From positions 62,001 through 126,000 of the forward strand of contig NZ_MAFQ01000011.1 in assembly GCF_002013895.1 (NCBI RefSeq): DNA of 64,000 nucleotides, in the 5' to 3' direction. Of this stretch, positions 33,696-44,704 are shown piece by piece (position 1 is the stretch's first letter; each line of letters opens with the position of its first letter). The notes beneath the pieces were generated by a model. That model saw only the letters and a program-made list of their open reading frames with translations. It did no database searches and was not told the DNA's origin. A program made the position numbers and the translations under genes. The DNA is from Mycobacteroides franklinii (GTDB lineage Bacteria > Actinomycetota > Actinomycetes > Mycobacteriales > Mycobacteriaceae).

Positions 33696-35639
33696 GTGAG
33701 AGCCCTGACCAGAGCGCTAGCCATCACCTCGATCGCCCTCCTAGCGTCCGCGGGCTGCGCCAGCGACGTGAAGACCAGGCCGGGTGGCACGACGGAACCC
33801 TGCGGGATCAGCGCAAACGGTGTTCCCACCACGAAAACCGGTGCGGCCCAGGCCACTCCCGAACGAGACATCTCCACCAATCCCGAAGTGGCAACCGGCT
33901 ATCGAACCGGGATGACCGCGGTACGTACCGCGAGTTATGCGGTCGCCACCGCCAACCCGCTGGCCACGCAGGCCGCATGCAAGGTGCTGCGCGATGGAGG
34001 GTCGGCCGCCGATGCTGTTATCGCCGCGCAGGCGGTGCTTGGACTGGTTGAACCGCAGTCCTCGGGTATCGGGGGCGGCGGCTTCCTCGTCTACTACGAC
34101 GCCGGCACCGGAGCCGTGCAGACGTACGACGGTCGGGAGGTCGCGCCGGCCGCCGCGACCGAGAATTATCTGCGGTGGGTTGACGACGCCAACCGGACCC
34201 CGCCCAAGCCCGATGTGCGCTCATCGGGGCGTTCGATCGGGGTACCCGGAATCCTTCGGATGCTCCACGACGTGCACGCCGAGCACGGCACCACACCGTG
34301 GCGCGACTTGTTCACTCCGGCAGTCCAGTTGGCCGATGATGGTTTCGAGATCAGTCCCCGGCTCGCCGCCGCGATCACAGATTCCGCCGCCAGCCTTGCC
34401 TTCGACCCCGAAGCCGACTCGTACTTCCTCAACACCGATGGATCGGCCAAGTCCGCGGGAACGAAAATCACCAATCCCGCATACGCGAAAACCCTTGGCG
34501 CCGTTGCTACCAATGGCCCCGACGCCTTCTACAAAGGCGCCATCGCCGAGGGCATCGTCGCCGCGGCGGCAGACACCTCGTCGGGGCGCACCCCGAGCAT
34601 GATGACTACCGCCGACTTGTCCGGATACACCACCAAGAAGCGGCAAGCGCTGTGCACCACATACCGCGACCATGAAATCTGTGGAATGCCGGCGCCCTCG
34701 TCGGGCGGTATCGCGGTAGCCGCGACATTGGGGATCCTGCAGAACTTCCCGATGGCGTCCTTTCGGCCCACCGATATCGACCTCGACGGCGGCAAGCCGA
34801 CAGTCGACGGGGTGCACTACATCGCCGAGGCCGAACGCCTGGCCTATGCCGACCGCGACAAGTACGTTGCGGACACCGATTTTGTTGCACTGCCCGGTAA
34901 TTCACCAGCCACGCTACTCAACCCGGCATACCTGGCGGGACGGGCGAAACTGATCTCCGGCGAGAAGACGATGGGTGTGGCCAAGCCTGGTGAATTCGAT
35001 GTACCGGCATCGGCCGCGGTGTCCACCCCCGAGCACGGCACCAGCCAGGTAACCGTTGTCGATGCCCAGGGCAACGCCGCATCACTCACCACCACAGTGG
35101 AATCCGCGTTCGGTTCGTTCCATATGGTCGACGGGTTCTTCCTCAACAACCAACTCACCGACTTCTCGGTCGAGCCCGTGGGCAAGGACGGGCTTCCGGT
35201 TGCCAACCGACTGCAACCGGGAAAGCGGCCGCGCAGTTCGATGGCGCCTACCCTGGTTTTCGAACGCACGGAGTCCGGCAAGCGGGGCGCGCTGTTGTTG
35301 GCACTCGGATCACCGGGCGGCGCGGTCATCATCCAGTTTGTCGTGAAAACCCTTGTCGGCATTCTTGACTGGGGACTCGATCCTCAACAGGCGGTGTCGA
35401 TGGTGGATTTCGGCGCCAACAACTCCCCCAAGACCAACGTCGGCGGTGAGCACCCCAATATCGATGCCGATGACGGTGGCGCCAACGATTCACTGGTCCA
35501 AGGTCTGCGCGCGCGTGGGCATACCGTCGACGTCGCCGATCAATCCAGCGGTCTGTCCGCGCTGGTGCGGCGGGGGGCCGGCTGGATCGGTGGTGCGGAC
35601 CCTCGCCGCGAGGGCCTCGTCATGGGAGACACCGGTTAG
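33696..35639 (+). CDS. ggt: gamma-glutamyltransferase, exported
   Basis: Cleaves gamma-glutamyl bonds, as in glutathione, and is self-processed. The 647-aa precursor has a lipoprotein-like signal (Cys at about 21), an N-terminal large-subunit region (GGSAADAVIAAQAVLGLVEPQSSG) and the autocleavage Thr in PEHGTSQVTVVD (about 449), which becomes the nucleophile. PRSSMAPTLVF and GSPGGAVI motifs are present in the small subunit. Mycobacteria lack glutathione, so the natural substrate may be host glutathione or another gamma-glutamyl compound. It converges on eutC. Confidence 0.9.
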   Translation: MRALTRALAITSIALLASAGCASDVKTRPGGTTEPCGISANGVPTTKTGAAQATPERDISTNPEVATGYRTGMTAVRTASYAVATANPLATQAACKVLRDGGSAADAVIAAQAVLGLVEPQSSGIGGGGFLVYYDAGTGAVQTYDGREVAPAAATENYLRWVDDANRTPPKPDVRSSGRSIGVPGILRMLHDVHAEHGTTPWRDLFTPAVQLADDGFEISPRLAAAITDSAASLAFDPEADSYFLNTDGSAKSAGTKITNPAYAKTLGAVATNGPDAFYKGAIAEGIVAAAADTSSGRTPSMMTTADLSGYTTKKRQALCTTYRDHEICGMPAPSSGGIAVAATLGILQNFPMASFRPTDIDLDGGKPTVDGVHYIAEAERLAYADRDKYVADTDFVALPGNSPATLLNPAYLAGRAKLISGEKTMGVAKPGEFDVPASAAVSTPEHGTSQVTVVDAQGNAASLTTTVESAFGSFHMVDGFFLNNQLTDFSVEPVGKDGLPVANRLQPGKRPRSSMAPTLVFERTESGKRGALLLALGSPGGAVIIQFVVKTLVGILDWGLDPQQAVSMVDFGANNSPKTNVGGEHPNIDADDGGANDSLVQGLRARGHTVDVADQSSGLSALVRRGAGWIGGADPRREGLVMGDTG

Positions 35640-35647
35640 CGCTCCGA

Positions 35648-36421
35648 TCAGCCCAGCGCGCCCTGCCCGGCGTCGTCGATGGCCGAGGCGCGCGAGGTGT
35701 CCTTGAGCGCCACCCCGGAGCGCCCCAGCTGACGTGCGCCGCTGACCAGGCTGGCCGCGATGTGCGCGGCTTCCCGATAGCTGAGCCCGTCGGGTGGGTG
35801 GATGTTGGAGATGCAATTGCGGTCCGCATCGGTGCAACCGGGCCGGGGCAGATGCGTGAGGTAGATACCGAGGCTGTCGACAACGCTGAGCCCGGGCCGC
35901 TCCCCGATGACGACGATCAGTGTGCGGTACCGACCTTGCGCGGCGATGTGATCGCCCAGCGCGACCCGGGCCTGGGTCGCGATCACCGGTGCGGCCAGCG
36001 TGTACGAGTCGCCAAGCCGTAGTACGAGCTCGCGCACCAGCGGAACCCCGTGGCGCATGAGGGCGGTGGGTGAAAGACCATCGGCCAGGACGATTCCGAT
36101 ATCAGCCGCCTGAGGCGGCACCGCAGACAAGTCGGCGGGCAACCGGCCGAGGTCGGGTCTGCGCAAATACTCTGCCCGAGAACGCACTTGGCTGGTGACC
36201 ACGGCGGGCGTCCCCACGCCGATACCGGCCACCTCGGCAGCGAGGCGCTCGGTGTCCAGCGGCACGTGCACAGCGTCTCGGGCGGTCGCGTGGGCGGCAG
36301 CCAAATCCAGCACGTCGCGAGTGTGCAGCGCGTTGCCCGCCCTGTCCAAACCGATCCGGGCCTGGGTGTTCAGTCTCAGCTCTGTCCAAAACCTCTGGCG
36401 GTCAACATCACCGGTTGTCAT
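35648..36421 (-). CDS. eutC: ethanolamine ammonia-lyase small subunit
   Basis: Light chain of adenosylcobalamin-dependent ethanolamine ammonia-lyase, which converts ethanolamine to acetaldehyde and ammonia. The 257-aa protein has ARIGLDRAGNALHTRDVLDL near the N-terminus, VVIGERPGLSVVDSLGIYLT (about 170-190) and a conserved Cys in DRNCISNIHPPDG (about 205), a region that contacts cobalamin in the family. It is coupled to eutB by an ATGA overlap. Confidence 0.92.
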   Translation of the reverse strand: MTTGDVDRQRFWTELRLNTQARIGLDRAGNALHTRDVLDLAAAHATARDAVHVPLDTERLAAEVAGIGVGTPAVVTSQVRSRAEYLRRPDLGRLPADLSAVPPQAADIGIVLADGLSPTALMRHGVPLVRELVLRLGDSYTLAAPVIATQARVALGDHIAAQGRYRTLIVVIGERPGLSVVDSLGIYLTHLPRPGCTDADRNCISNIHPPDGLSYREAAHIAASLVSGARQLGRSGVALKDTSRASAIDDAGQGALG

Positions 36422-37833
36422 CGAGCGCCCGACATGGTCAGTGCGCGCAACGGTGAGCTGGTCACGTCGAAAGGTGTCAGACGACCGTCATCGTCGACCA
36501 TTCCGATGGCGTGCAGCCACTGCTCGAACTCTGGTGCCGGGCGCAGGCCCAGCGTCCGGCGCGCCTGCAGGACATCGTGAAACGACAGACTCTGATAGCC
36601 CAGCATCACGTCGTCGGCACCCGGAACGGTGATGACAAACGCCACGCCCGCGGCGGCGAGCAGGATCAGCAGCGTGTCCATATCGTTCTGATCGGCCTCG
36701 GCATGATTGGTGTAGCAAACGTCGACACCCATCGGCAGGCCCAGGAGCTTGCCGCAAAAATGGTCTTCCAATCCGGCGCGAACGATCTGTTTACCGTCAT
36801 AGAGGTATTCGGGCCCAATGAATCCGACGACGGTGTTGACCAGGAACGGCTCGAGGTCGCGGGCCACCGCGTACGCGCGAGTCTCCAAGGTCTGCTGGTC
36901 GACAGGTTTACCGCCGGTACCCAAGTGGGCGCCTGAACTCAAGGCCGATCCCTGACCGGTTTCGAGATACATGACGTTGTCCCCGACGGTCCCCCGGTGT
37001 AGGGCCCTGGTGGCATCACGCCCCTCCCGCAGCAGCGCAATATCCACTCCGAAAGCAGAATTGGCGCCCTCGGTGCCGGCAATCGATTGGAACGTCAAAT
37101 CCACCGGCGCTCCCCGCTCGATGAGTCCTATCGTCGTCGTGATGTGCGAGAGAACGCATGACTGGGTCGGGATGCCGTAACGCGATCTGATGGAGTCCAG
37201 CAGATGAAGCAAATCCGATGTGGCCTCCGGTGAATCGGTCGCCGGGTTGATGCCGATGACGGCGTCACCACATCCCAGAAGTAGCCCGTCCAGCACCGCG
37301 GCGGCGACTCCGCGCGGATCGTCGGTGGGGTGGTTCGGTTGCAGTCGGGTGGCCAGCGTGCCCTTTCCGCCGACGGTGGTGCGGAAAGCCGCGCTCACGT
37401 GCATGGCGGCGCCCACCGCGACCAGATCCTGATTGCGCATGATCTTGCTGACCGCCGCCGCCATCTCCGGGGTGATTCCCGCGGAGACGGCGGTAATCCG
37501 CTCGGCGCCATCATCACGGGATGCGCTGTCCAACAACCAATCCCGAAATCCACCGACCGTCAGGTGCGAGATGGCACCGTAGGCCCGGCGGTCGTGGCTA
37601 TCGATGATCAGCCTGGTGACCTCATCGCTTTCGTAGGGCACCACCGCCTCGTTGAGAAAGGTGTCGAGCGGCAGGTCCGCGAGAACCCAGGCCGCAGCGG
37701 CCCGTTCGGCATCCGAGCCCGCCGCACATCCGGCCAGCTCATCACCCGACCGCAGCGGCGTCGCCTTGGCCATGACATCCACAAGCCCGTCGAAGGCGTA
37801 GTTCGCCCCGGCGACCTGCTGCCGGTATTTCAC
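36418..37833 (-). CDS. eutB: ethanolamine ammonia-lyase large subunit
   Basis: Catalytic TIM-barrel subunit, 471 aa as usual, that binds ethanolamine and the upper face of adenosylcobalamin. Conserved parts include DEVTRLIIDSHD, GINPATDSPE (about 190), the FQSIAGTEGANSAFGV block (about 245) and MGVDVCYTNHAEADQND (about 370) at the active site. GTG start overlaps the permease stop (GTGA). No reactivase EutA gene or microcompartment shell gene lies in the window. Confidence 0.94.
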   Translation of the reverse strand: MKYRQQVAGANYAFDGLVDVMAKATPLRSGDELAGCAAGSDAERAAAAWVLADLPLDTFLNEAVVPYESDEVTRLIIDSHDRRAYGAISHLTVGGFRDWLLDSASRDDGAERITAVSAGITPEMAAAVSKIMRNQDLVAVGAAMHVSAAFRTTVGGKGTLATRLQPNHPTDDPRGVAAAVLDGLLLGCGDAVIGINPATDSPEATSDLLHLLDSIRSRYGIPTQSCVLSHITTTIGLIERGAPVDLTFQSIAGTEGANSAFGVDIALLREGRDATRALHRGTVGDNVMYLETGQGSALSSGAHLGTGGKPVDQQTLETRAYAVARDLEPFLVNTVVGFIGPEYLYDGKQIVRAGLEDHFCGKLLGLPMGVDVCYTNHAEADQNDMDTLLILLAAAGVAFVITVPGADDVMLGYQSLSFHDVLQARRTLGLRPAPEFEQWLHAIGMVDDDGRLTPFDVTSSPLRALTMSGAR

Positions 37834-39257
37834 GTGAGCTCGCTTTCCGCCTCCGCCAGCATCGCGAATTCCTCGTCCGGCGAGTTCGCCACCAGCCGAT
37901 GGCGGCTATAGAGGGCGAAGTACAGCATGAACGCCGCGAACACTGCCAGGCACAGTCCCGCCGCGACCGGATTGACCAGGAATGTCGCGATGACGGCCAA
38001 CACCGCGACCACGAGGGCGAAGCTGGTGGTCGCGATTCCACCCGGCGTGCGATAGGGCCGCGGCATATTCGGCTCACGCACCCGCAACGCGATATGGCTG
38101 ACCATCATCAGCACATAGCTGAGGGCGGCACCGAAGACCGCCATGTTCAGCAGCAGGTCACCGTGTCCGGTCAAGGACAACGCGAATCCGACGATGCCGG
38201 GGACGATCAGGGCCAGTGTGGGCGCCTTCCGCGAGTTGGTCACCGACAGAACCGTCGGGAGATAACCCGCGCGGGAGAGCGCGAACAGCTGCCGTGAGTA
38301 TGCGTAGATGATCGAGAAGAAGCTCGCGACGAGCCCGGCCAGCCCTATGTAGTTGACCAGCTTGGCAGCGGTACCGTGACCGAGCGCCTCAACCAGCGGA
38401 TTGCCCGAATCCGACATCTGCTCCGCACCACCTGCTCCGGTGGTGAGCACCAGCGCCGTCGCACAGGTAACCAATAGCACCGCGATGGCCGCGATAATCC
38501 CCCGGGGCACATTGCGTTCCGGGTTGGCCGTCTCCTCGGCGGCCAGCGGAACACCCTCCACCGCGAGGAAGAACCAAATGGCGAACGGAATGGCGGCCCA
38601 GATACCCAGGTATCCGTGCGGCAGGATGCTGGAAGCCCCGGCCGCACTTTCGTCCACCGCGATGTTGGTCAGGTTGTGGATATCGAAATGAGCGGCGGCC
38701 GCGATCGCGAAGATCAGCAGGCCGAGCAAAGCAATAGCCGTGATGGCGAACATCACCTTCAGCGCCTCGCCGACACCCGACAAATGGATCCCGATGAAAA
38801 AGGCGTAGGCGGCCAGGTAGACCCACCATCCGTTGGTGATGCCGAACAGCCCCAGAGATTGCACGTAGGCGCCGATGAAGGTGGCTATGGCGGCCGGGGC
38901 GATCGAGTACTCAATGAGAATGGCGGTGCCCGTGGCGAATCCACCCCACGGACCAAGGGCGCGCCGCGCGAACGTGTAGCCGCCGCCGGCAGTCGGTAGC
39001 GCCGATGAGAGCTCCGCCATGCCCAGCACCAGTGCCAGGTACATGCCGGCGATCACCACGGTGGCGATGGCCAGCCCACCGAACCCGCCTTGGCCAAGAC
39101 CGAAGTTCCAGCCCGAATAGTCGCCGGACACCACATAACTCACGCCGAGGCCGGCGAGCAGCAGCCAGCCCGCGCTACCCGATTTGAGTTGGCGCTTGCG
39201 TAGATAGTCCGCGCTCTCGAGATGCTCCTCGACGAGGCCGTTCCTGGTGGTCGCCAT
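37830..39257 (-). CDS. eat: ethanolamine permease
   Basis: APC-superfamily importer of 475 aa with about twelve helices. SYVVSGDYSGWNFGLGQGG in helix 1 and its loop is characteristic of the ethanolamine permease family. ATG 39257 has AAGGAA 5 nt upstream and is preferred over the longer open frame. It feeds EutBC, encoded directly downstream with overlapping codons; the aldehyde dehydrogenase gene ends 74 bp upstream. Confidence 0.9.
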   Translation of the reverse strand: MATTRNGLVEEHLESADYLRKRQLKSGSAGWLLLAGLGVSYVVSGDYSGWNFGLGQGGFGGLAIATVVIAGMYLALVLGMAELSSALPTAGGGYTFARRALGPWGGFATGTAILIEYSIAPAAIATFIGAYVQSLGLFGITNGWWVYLAAYAFFIGIHLSGVGEALKVMFAITAIALLGLLIFAIAAAAHFDIHNLTNIAVDESAAGASSILPHGYLGIWAAIPFAIWFFLAVEGVPLAAEETANPERNVPRGIIAAIAVLLVTCATALVLTTGAGGAEQMSDSGNPLVEALGHGTAAKLVNYIGLAGLVASFFSIIYAYSRQLFALSRAGYLPTVLSVTNSRKAPTLALIVPGIVGFALSLTGHGDLLLNMAVFGAALSYVLMMVSHIALRVREPNMPRPYRTPGGIATTSFALVVAVLAVIATFLVNPVAAGLCLAVFAAFMLYFALYSRHRLVANSPDEEFAMLAEAESELT

Positions 39258-39331
39258 ATTGTTTCCTTGCTCTCTGCACATCAATTCAGGTGGATGACTT
39301 CACTTTCCGGCTATATCGCGCATGGCGATCA

Positions 39332-40855
<1,524 letters not shown>

Positions 40856-40863
40856 GGAGGTCT

Positions 40864-40907
40864 CCTACCTTCAAGCGACAGATGTGTCGGTGATCACTGA
40901 AGGTAGG
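40864..40907. promoter_or_regulatory. 10-bp inverted repeat in aldehyde dehydrogenase leader
   Basis: CCTACCTTCA (40864-40873) and TGAAGGTAGG (40898-40907) are perfect reverse complements around a 24-nt spacer that itself holds CGACA-N4-TGTCG (40876-40889). It could be a leader hairpin or an operator just before the aldehyde dehydrogenase start. Confidence 0.45.
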
Positions 40908-40916
40908 TTTTGGCCC

Positions 40917-40935
40917 GTTGCAGCACGGTTGCAAC
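40917..40935. promoter_or_regulatory. candidate operator GTTGCA-N7-TGCAAC
   Basis: Perfect 6-bp dyad with a 7-nt spacer, 62 bp upstream of the aldehyde dehydrogenase GTG and just past the end of the GAF-regulator gene. The geometry fits a dimeric activator site for that regulator; this is inference. Confidence 0.45.
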
Positions 40936-40961
40936 TTTTTAGGCCCGGCTCGGGCCCGCAC

Positions 40962-42272
40962 TCAGGCCAGATCGGAATCCAGGGCGATGAGGTGACCGCG
41001 GGCTTCCGACTGCATGATCGCGCCGACGCCGGGATGGTCGTACAACCCCTGCCATCCCTCACGATCATCACGCGCCTCAGGCAGATCGAGCCACCGGCGC
41101 AGCAGATGCAGATCACCGCTGACCAGGACGGCGCCGCGCAGGCTCGAACTCAGTTCCAGGCGTAGCCGGCCCACCGCCGGGGCCGCCGAACGCGGCAACA
41201 GCTGCCCGGAGTAGTGATCCATGGCCGTGGCGATATCACCGGCCCGGAGCGCCGAGAAGACATCGCCCATATCGCTTCGCACATGCTTGAGCAGCCGATA
41301 CGGCCGGGACCCGATCAATTCATCGCCCACGATGCGGCGCAGTCGCGACATTTCCGCACGGATGGTCACCACGTCGAGATCGTTCTCGTCGAGCAGCATC
41401 GCGAGATGGTCTGCGCTCAGCCCCTCGGGATGCCGGAGCAACAGCGCCAAGATCTCGGCATGACGTCCGGATAGACGATGCGCGTGCCCGCCGTCGGCGA
41501 TATGCAGAACCGGACGGTTGGCGCCGAGCACGGTCAGCCGGGGGCCGGCCTCGGCCTCTGGGCGGCTGCCTCGGGGATACTCCAGGGCAATAAAATGCTC
41601 GACGGCAACCGCGGTGGCGCGCACCAGGGCCAAGGTTTGGGCGGAAGCTACCTCCACGCCGCCCGTCAGATCGAGACTGCCCAGCGGCGTTCCGGTCAGC
41701 GGATCATGTATCGGGACCGCGGTGCACGACCACGGCCGGACAAGCCTGCAGAAGTGTTCACTACCGCTGATCTGTACCTCGCGATCCAGCGCCAGGGCGG
41801 TACCCGGGGCGTTGGTGCCCACCGCACGTTCACTCCAGTCGGCACCGGGTACAAAGTTCATCGCCGCGGCCTTACGGCCCGCCCCGGAATCACCCTCCAC
41901 CCAGAGCAGCGCACCGTCGGCAGCAGTGACCCCGACAAGCACACCCGAATCGGTGGCGTGATCCACGAGCAGGCGACGGATGACGGGCAGGGCACCGGCG
42001 AGCGGATGACTGCTGCGCAATTCGGTCAGGTGCCTCGCAGCGGCCGCTTCACCAGGCCCGCGATCCGGATCGACCCCGGTCGCAAGGCTGCGCTGCCAGC
42101 TCTCGGTCACCAGACGCGGCAGGGGTACCGACTCGAGGTACGAACCATCTACCCGACCCGCCACGAAGAGGTCGTGCGCGTCACGTACGGACGTCAGCGA
42201 CGCGCGGGCAAACCCACGACGCGCTGTTGTTCTCGTAGTCGCCACGATCTCCAAGCTCTCTGCCGTTGTCAT
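40962..42272 (-). CDS. GAF-domain transcriptional regulator of aldehyde/ethanolamine genes
   Basis: A 436-aa regulator with an N-terminal region LVTESWQRSLATGVDPD seen in AcoR-type proteins, a GAF domain (about 85-235, with WSERAVGTNAPGTALA and LTGTPLGSLDLTGG), and a C-terminal winged-helix-like region (SADHLAMLLDENDLDVVTIR then MSRLRRIVGDEL). It lacks the AAA+ sigma-54 domain of AcoR, as expected in mycobacteria without sigma-54. ATG 42272 is preferred over GTG 42284. It lies upstream of and on the same strand as the ethanolamine genes. Confidence 0.78.
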   Translation of the reverse strand: MTTAESLEIVATTRTTARRGFARASLTSVRDAHDLFVAGRVDGSYLESVPLPRLVTESWQRSLATGVDPDRGPGEAAAARHLTELRSSHPLAGALPVIRRLLVDHATDSGVLVGVTAADGALLWVEGDSGAGRKAAAMNFVPGADWSERAVGTNAPGTALALDREVQISGSEHFCRLVRPWSCTAVPIHDPLTGTPLGSLDLTGGVEVASAQTLALVRATAVAVEHFIALEYPRGSRPEAEAGPRLTVLGANRPVLHIADGGHAHRLSGRHAEILALLLRHPEGLSADHLAMLLDENDLDVVTIRAEMSRLRRIVGDELIGSRPYRLLKHVRSDMGDVFSALRAGDIATAMDHYSGQLLPRSAAPAVGRLRLELSSSLRGAVLVSGDLHLLRRWLDLPEARDDREGWQGLYDHPGVGAIMQSEARGHLIALDSDLA

Positions 42273-42390
42273 TCTTGCAGGCACGGCCGGTATTCACACG
42301 ATACTTGGCCCTCGGCGCCGGGAGGGGAAACTGCACGAGATAGCTGATCGGCCGCGGATACGAGAACCTCCGCACAAGGCGGCCGCGAAG

Positions 42391-42834
42391 CTATCCGCGG
42401 TACTTGCTCAGTACTTCCCGGAGGGCATCCATGGCGTCGACAGCTCGTTGCTTGTCGATCGCCTGGATGGCCATCATCGGCTCGTACTCGAAGTCCTCCA
42501 AATCCAGGCGCGCCCACTGCGCACCCGGCGGAAACGACACCCCGACCACCTCGGGCCACGGAATGAGCTTGGGCCCCAACACATTGCGTACCTCGATGCC
42601 AGGCGCCCCGGCGCGCACACGCGGACGCGCGAACATCAGAACCACACATGCGATGACGATGCCCACCAGGGCAATGCCAACCTGGTCCGAGGTCTTGAAG
42701 ATCACTCCGCTGGGCGAAATCTTCAACAACACACCTACGGCGATATGCGCCGCCGCGATGATGAAGGCGGCACCGTATACGAAATACGGCGACAAGTGCG
42801 GTTTGAGGACGATGTCCCAGTCAGCGTCGGCCAC
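42391..42834 (-). CDS. PH-domain-like membrane protein
   Basis: A 147-aa protein with two membrane helices (about 17-38 and 50-68) and a C-terminal PH-like domain (RAGAPGIEVRNVLGPKLIPWPEVVGV, read across 73-98). It resembles the protein encoded next to ribH in M. tuberculosis (Rv1417, from memory). It follows ribH by 3 nt, so it belongs to the riboflavin transcript. Its role there is unknown. Confidence 0.8.
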   Translation of the reverse strand: MADADWDIVLKPHLSPYFVYGAAFIIAAAHIAVGVLLKISPSGVIFKTSDQVGIALVGIVIACVVLMFARPRVRAGAPGIEVRNVLGPKLIPWPEVVGVSFPPGAQWARLDLEDFEYEPMMAIQAIDKQRAVDAMDALREVLSKYRG

Positions 42835-42837
42835 GCC

Positions 42838-43320
42838 TCACGCCCAGGGCTGACGGAGCCGGCGCAGCGTCAGTGCGGTGTCCAGAGCGGCGGCCGCGGC
42901 CTGGGCGCCCTTGTCCTCCGCAGAGCCCGGCAGTCCGGCACGGTCGATCGCCTGCTGTTCGTTGTTCACGGTGAGCACACCGTTGGCGACCGGTGTACTG
43001 GTGTCCAAGGAGACTCGTGTCAGACCCGTGGTCACCGCATCGCAGACGTAGCCGAAATGCGGTGTCCCGCCTTGGATCACCACTCCGAGTGCGACCACCG
43101 CGTCGTGCGTGCGCGCCAACGCCTGCGCCACCACTGGAATCTCGATGGCGCCCAGCACCCGCACCACGGTCGGCCGGTCGATACCCGCCTCGGTGGCCAC
43201 CCTCTGTGCGCCCTCGAGCAGCGCGGTGCAGATCTGCTCATGCCACGTGCTGGCCACGATCGCCAGACTGATACCGGACGCGTCACCGACCTTCAGTGAC
43301 GGGATACCCTCGCCGCTCAC
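42838..43320 (-). CDS. ribH: 6,7-dimethyl-8-ribityllumazine synthase
   Basis: Condenses the pyrimidine ribitylamine with dihydroxybutanone phosphate to lumazine, the penultimate riboflavin step. The 160-aa protein has ASTWHEQICTALLEGA, VLGAIEIPVVAQALA and GVVIQGGTPHFGYVCDA, which form the active site between subunits; the His in PHFGYV is the conserved base region. Coupled to ribBA by an ATGA overlap. Confidence 0.95.
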   Translation of the reverse strand: MSGEGIPSLKVGDASGISLAIVASTWHEQICTALLEGAQRVATEAGIDRPTVVRVLGAIEIPVVAQALARTHDAVVALGVVIQGGTPHFGYVCDAVTTGLTRVSLDTSTPVANGVLTVNNEQQAIDRAGLPGSAEDKGAQAAAAALDTALTLRRLRQPWA

Positions 43321-44570
43321 GCGCCATCAGCCTCGGGGTGATCGTCAAGATCGGCGAGGTCATGCCCCATCCGGTCCCGCTTGGTGCGCAGATAACGGAT
43401 GTTCTCCGAGTTCGCCCGCACTGGCAGCGGTACCCGCTCGATGATGTGCAATCCGTAGCCGTCCAGCCCCACACGCTTGGCGGGGTTATTCGTCAACAGC
43501 CGCATCGACTTCACGCCTAGGTCGACCAAAATCTGTGCACCCAAACCGTAATCGCGCGCGTCGGCAGGCAGACCGAGCTTCAGATTGGCGTCCACGGTGT
43601 CCTCGCCGGCATCCTGCAACTGGTAAGCCTGCAACTTGTGCATGAGGCCGATGCCGCGGCCCTCGTGGCCGCGCATGTACAGCACTATGCCGCGGCCTTC
43701 CTTGGCCACCATCTCCATCGCGGCATCCAACTGCGGACCGCAATCGCAACGGCGCGAACCGAATACGTCACCGGTCAAACACTCGGAGTGCACGCGCACC
43801 AGCACGTCGTTTCCGTCGCCCTCGGGGCCCGAGATATCTCCGAGCACCAAGGCCACGTGTTCCACGTCGTCATAGATGCTGGTGTATCCCACTGCCCGGA
43901 ACTCACCGTGTTGGGTGGGGATGCGCGCCTCGGCGATCCGCTCCACGTGCTTCTCGTGCTTGCGCCGCCACTCGATCAGATCGGCGATCGACACCAGCGC
44001 CAGGTTGTGTTCGTCGGCAAAGACCCGTAGCTCTTCGGTCTGGGCCATCGCGCCCTCGTCCTTTTGGCTGACGATCTCGCAAATCACCGCGGCCGGACGT
44101 AATCCCGCGAGCTTGGCGAGGTCAACCGATGCCTCGGTGTGGCCGGGGCGACGCAGCACCCCACCTTCCTTGGCACGCAACGGAACCACGTGCCCGGGTT
44201 TCGTGAAGTCGTCGGGGGCACTTGCGGCATCCGCCAGCAGACGCATGGTGGCCGCGCGGTCGGAAGCCGAAATCCCGGTTCCGATACCGTTTTTCGCGTC
44301 AACGGTGACGGTGTAGGCAGTGCCGTGCTTGTCCTGATTCACCGCATATTGGGGCAGCAGGCCGAGGCGATCGCAATCCTCCCCCGCCAGCGGTACGCAC
44401 AGGTACCCCGAGGTGTACCGCACCATGAAGGCCACCAACTCTGGGGTGGCTTTCTCGGCGGCGAAAATCAGATCGCCTTCGTTCTCCCGATCCTCATCGT
44501 CGACGACGACGATGGCCTTACCGGCGGCGATATCGGCGACAGCGCGTTCGATGCTGTCCAACCTGGTCAT
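43317..44570 (-). CDS. ribBA: bifunctional DHBP synthase / GTP cyclohydrolase II
   Basis: Makes both riboflavin precursors: the N-terminal half (about 1-205) is dihydroxybutanone phosphate synthase with VVDDEDRENEGDLIFAAE and the C-terminal half is GTP cyclohydrolase II with zinc ligands in RVHSECLTGDVFGSRRCDCG and the RGHEGRGIGL active site. At 417 aa it is full length. ATG 44570 is used; a GTG three codons earlier is possible. It is separated from ribE by about 130 bp without a gene. Confidence 0.95.
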   Translation of the reverse strand: MTRLDSIERAVADIAAGKAIVVVDDEDRENEGDLIFAAEKATPELVAFMVRYTSGYLCVPLAGEDCDRLGLLPQYAVNQDKHGTAYTVTVDAKNGIGTGISASDRAATMRLLADAASAPDDFTKPGHVVPLRAKEGGVLRRPGHTEASVDLAKLAGLRPAAVICEIVSQKDEGAMAQTEELRVFADEHNLALVSIADLIEWRRKHEKHVERIAEARIPTQHGEFRAVGYTSIYDDVEHVALVLGDISGPEGDGNDVLVRVHSECLTGDVFGSRRCDCGPQLDAAMEMVAKEGRGIVLYMRGHEGRGIGLMHKLQAYQLQDAGEDTVDANLKLGLPADARDYGLGAQILVDLGVKSMRLLTNNPAKRVGLDGYGLHIIERVPLPVRANSENIRYLRTKRDRMGHDLADLDDHPEADGA

Positions 44571-44704
44571 GGGGACCACTCTCGTTAGGGGCGTGTGGGC
44601 ATCTCAATTATGAACCACCGCGGTTTCGTCGATTCGCGCGCTGTTCACTCAGTGGAACTAGCAGCGGGCTTGATGCTTTCCGCGTGCGCCGGGGGTTGGG
44701 CGCC

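Noticed and set aside
39258..39331. Cobalamin riboswitch before the permease-eutBC genes
   Set aside because: Only 74 bp is available and no B12-box-like sequence is visible; the gap before the aldehyde dehydrogenase gene also shows none.
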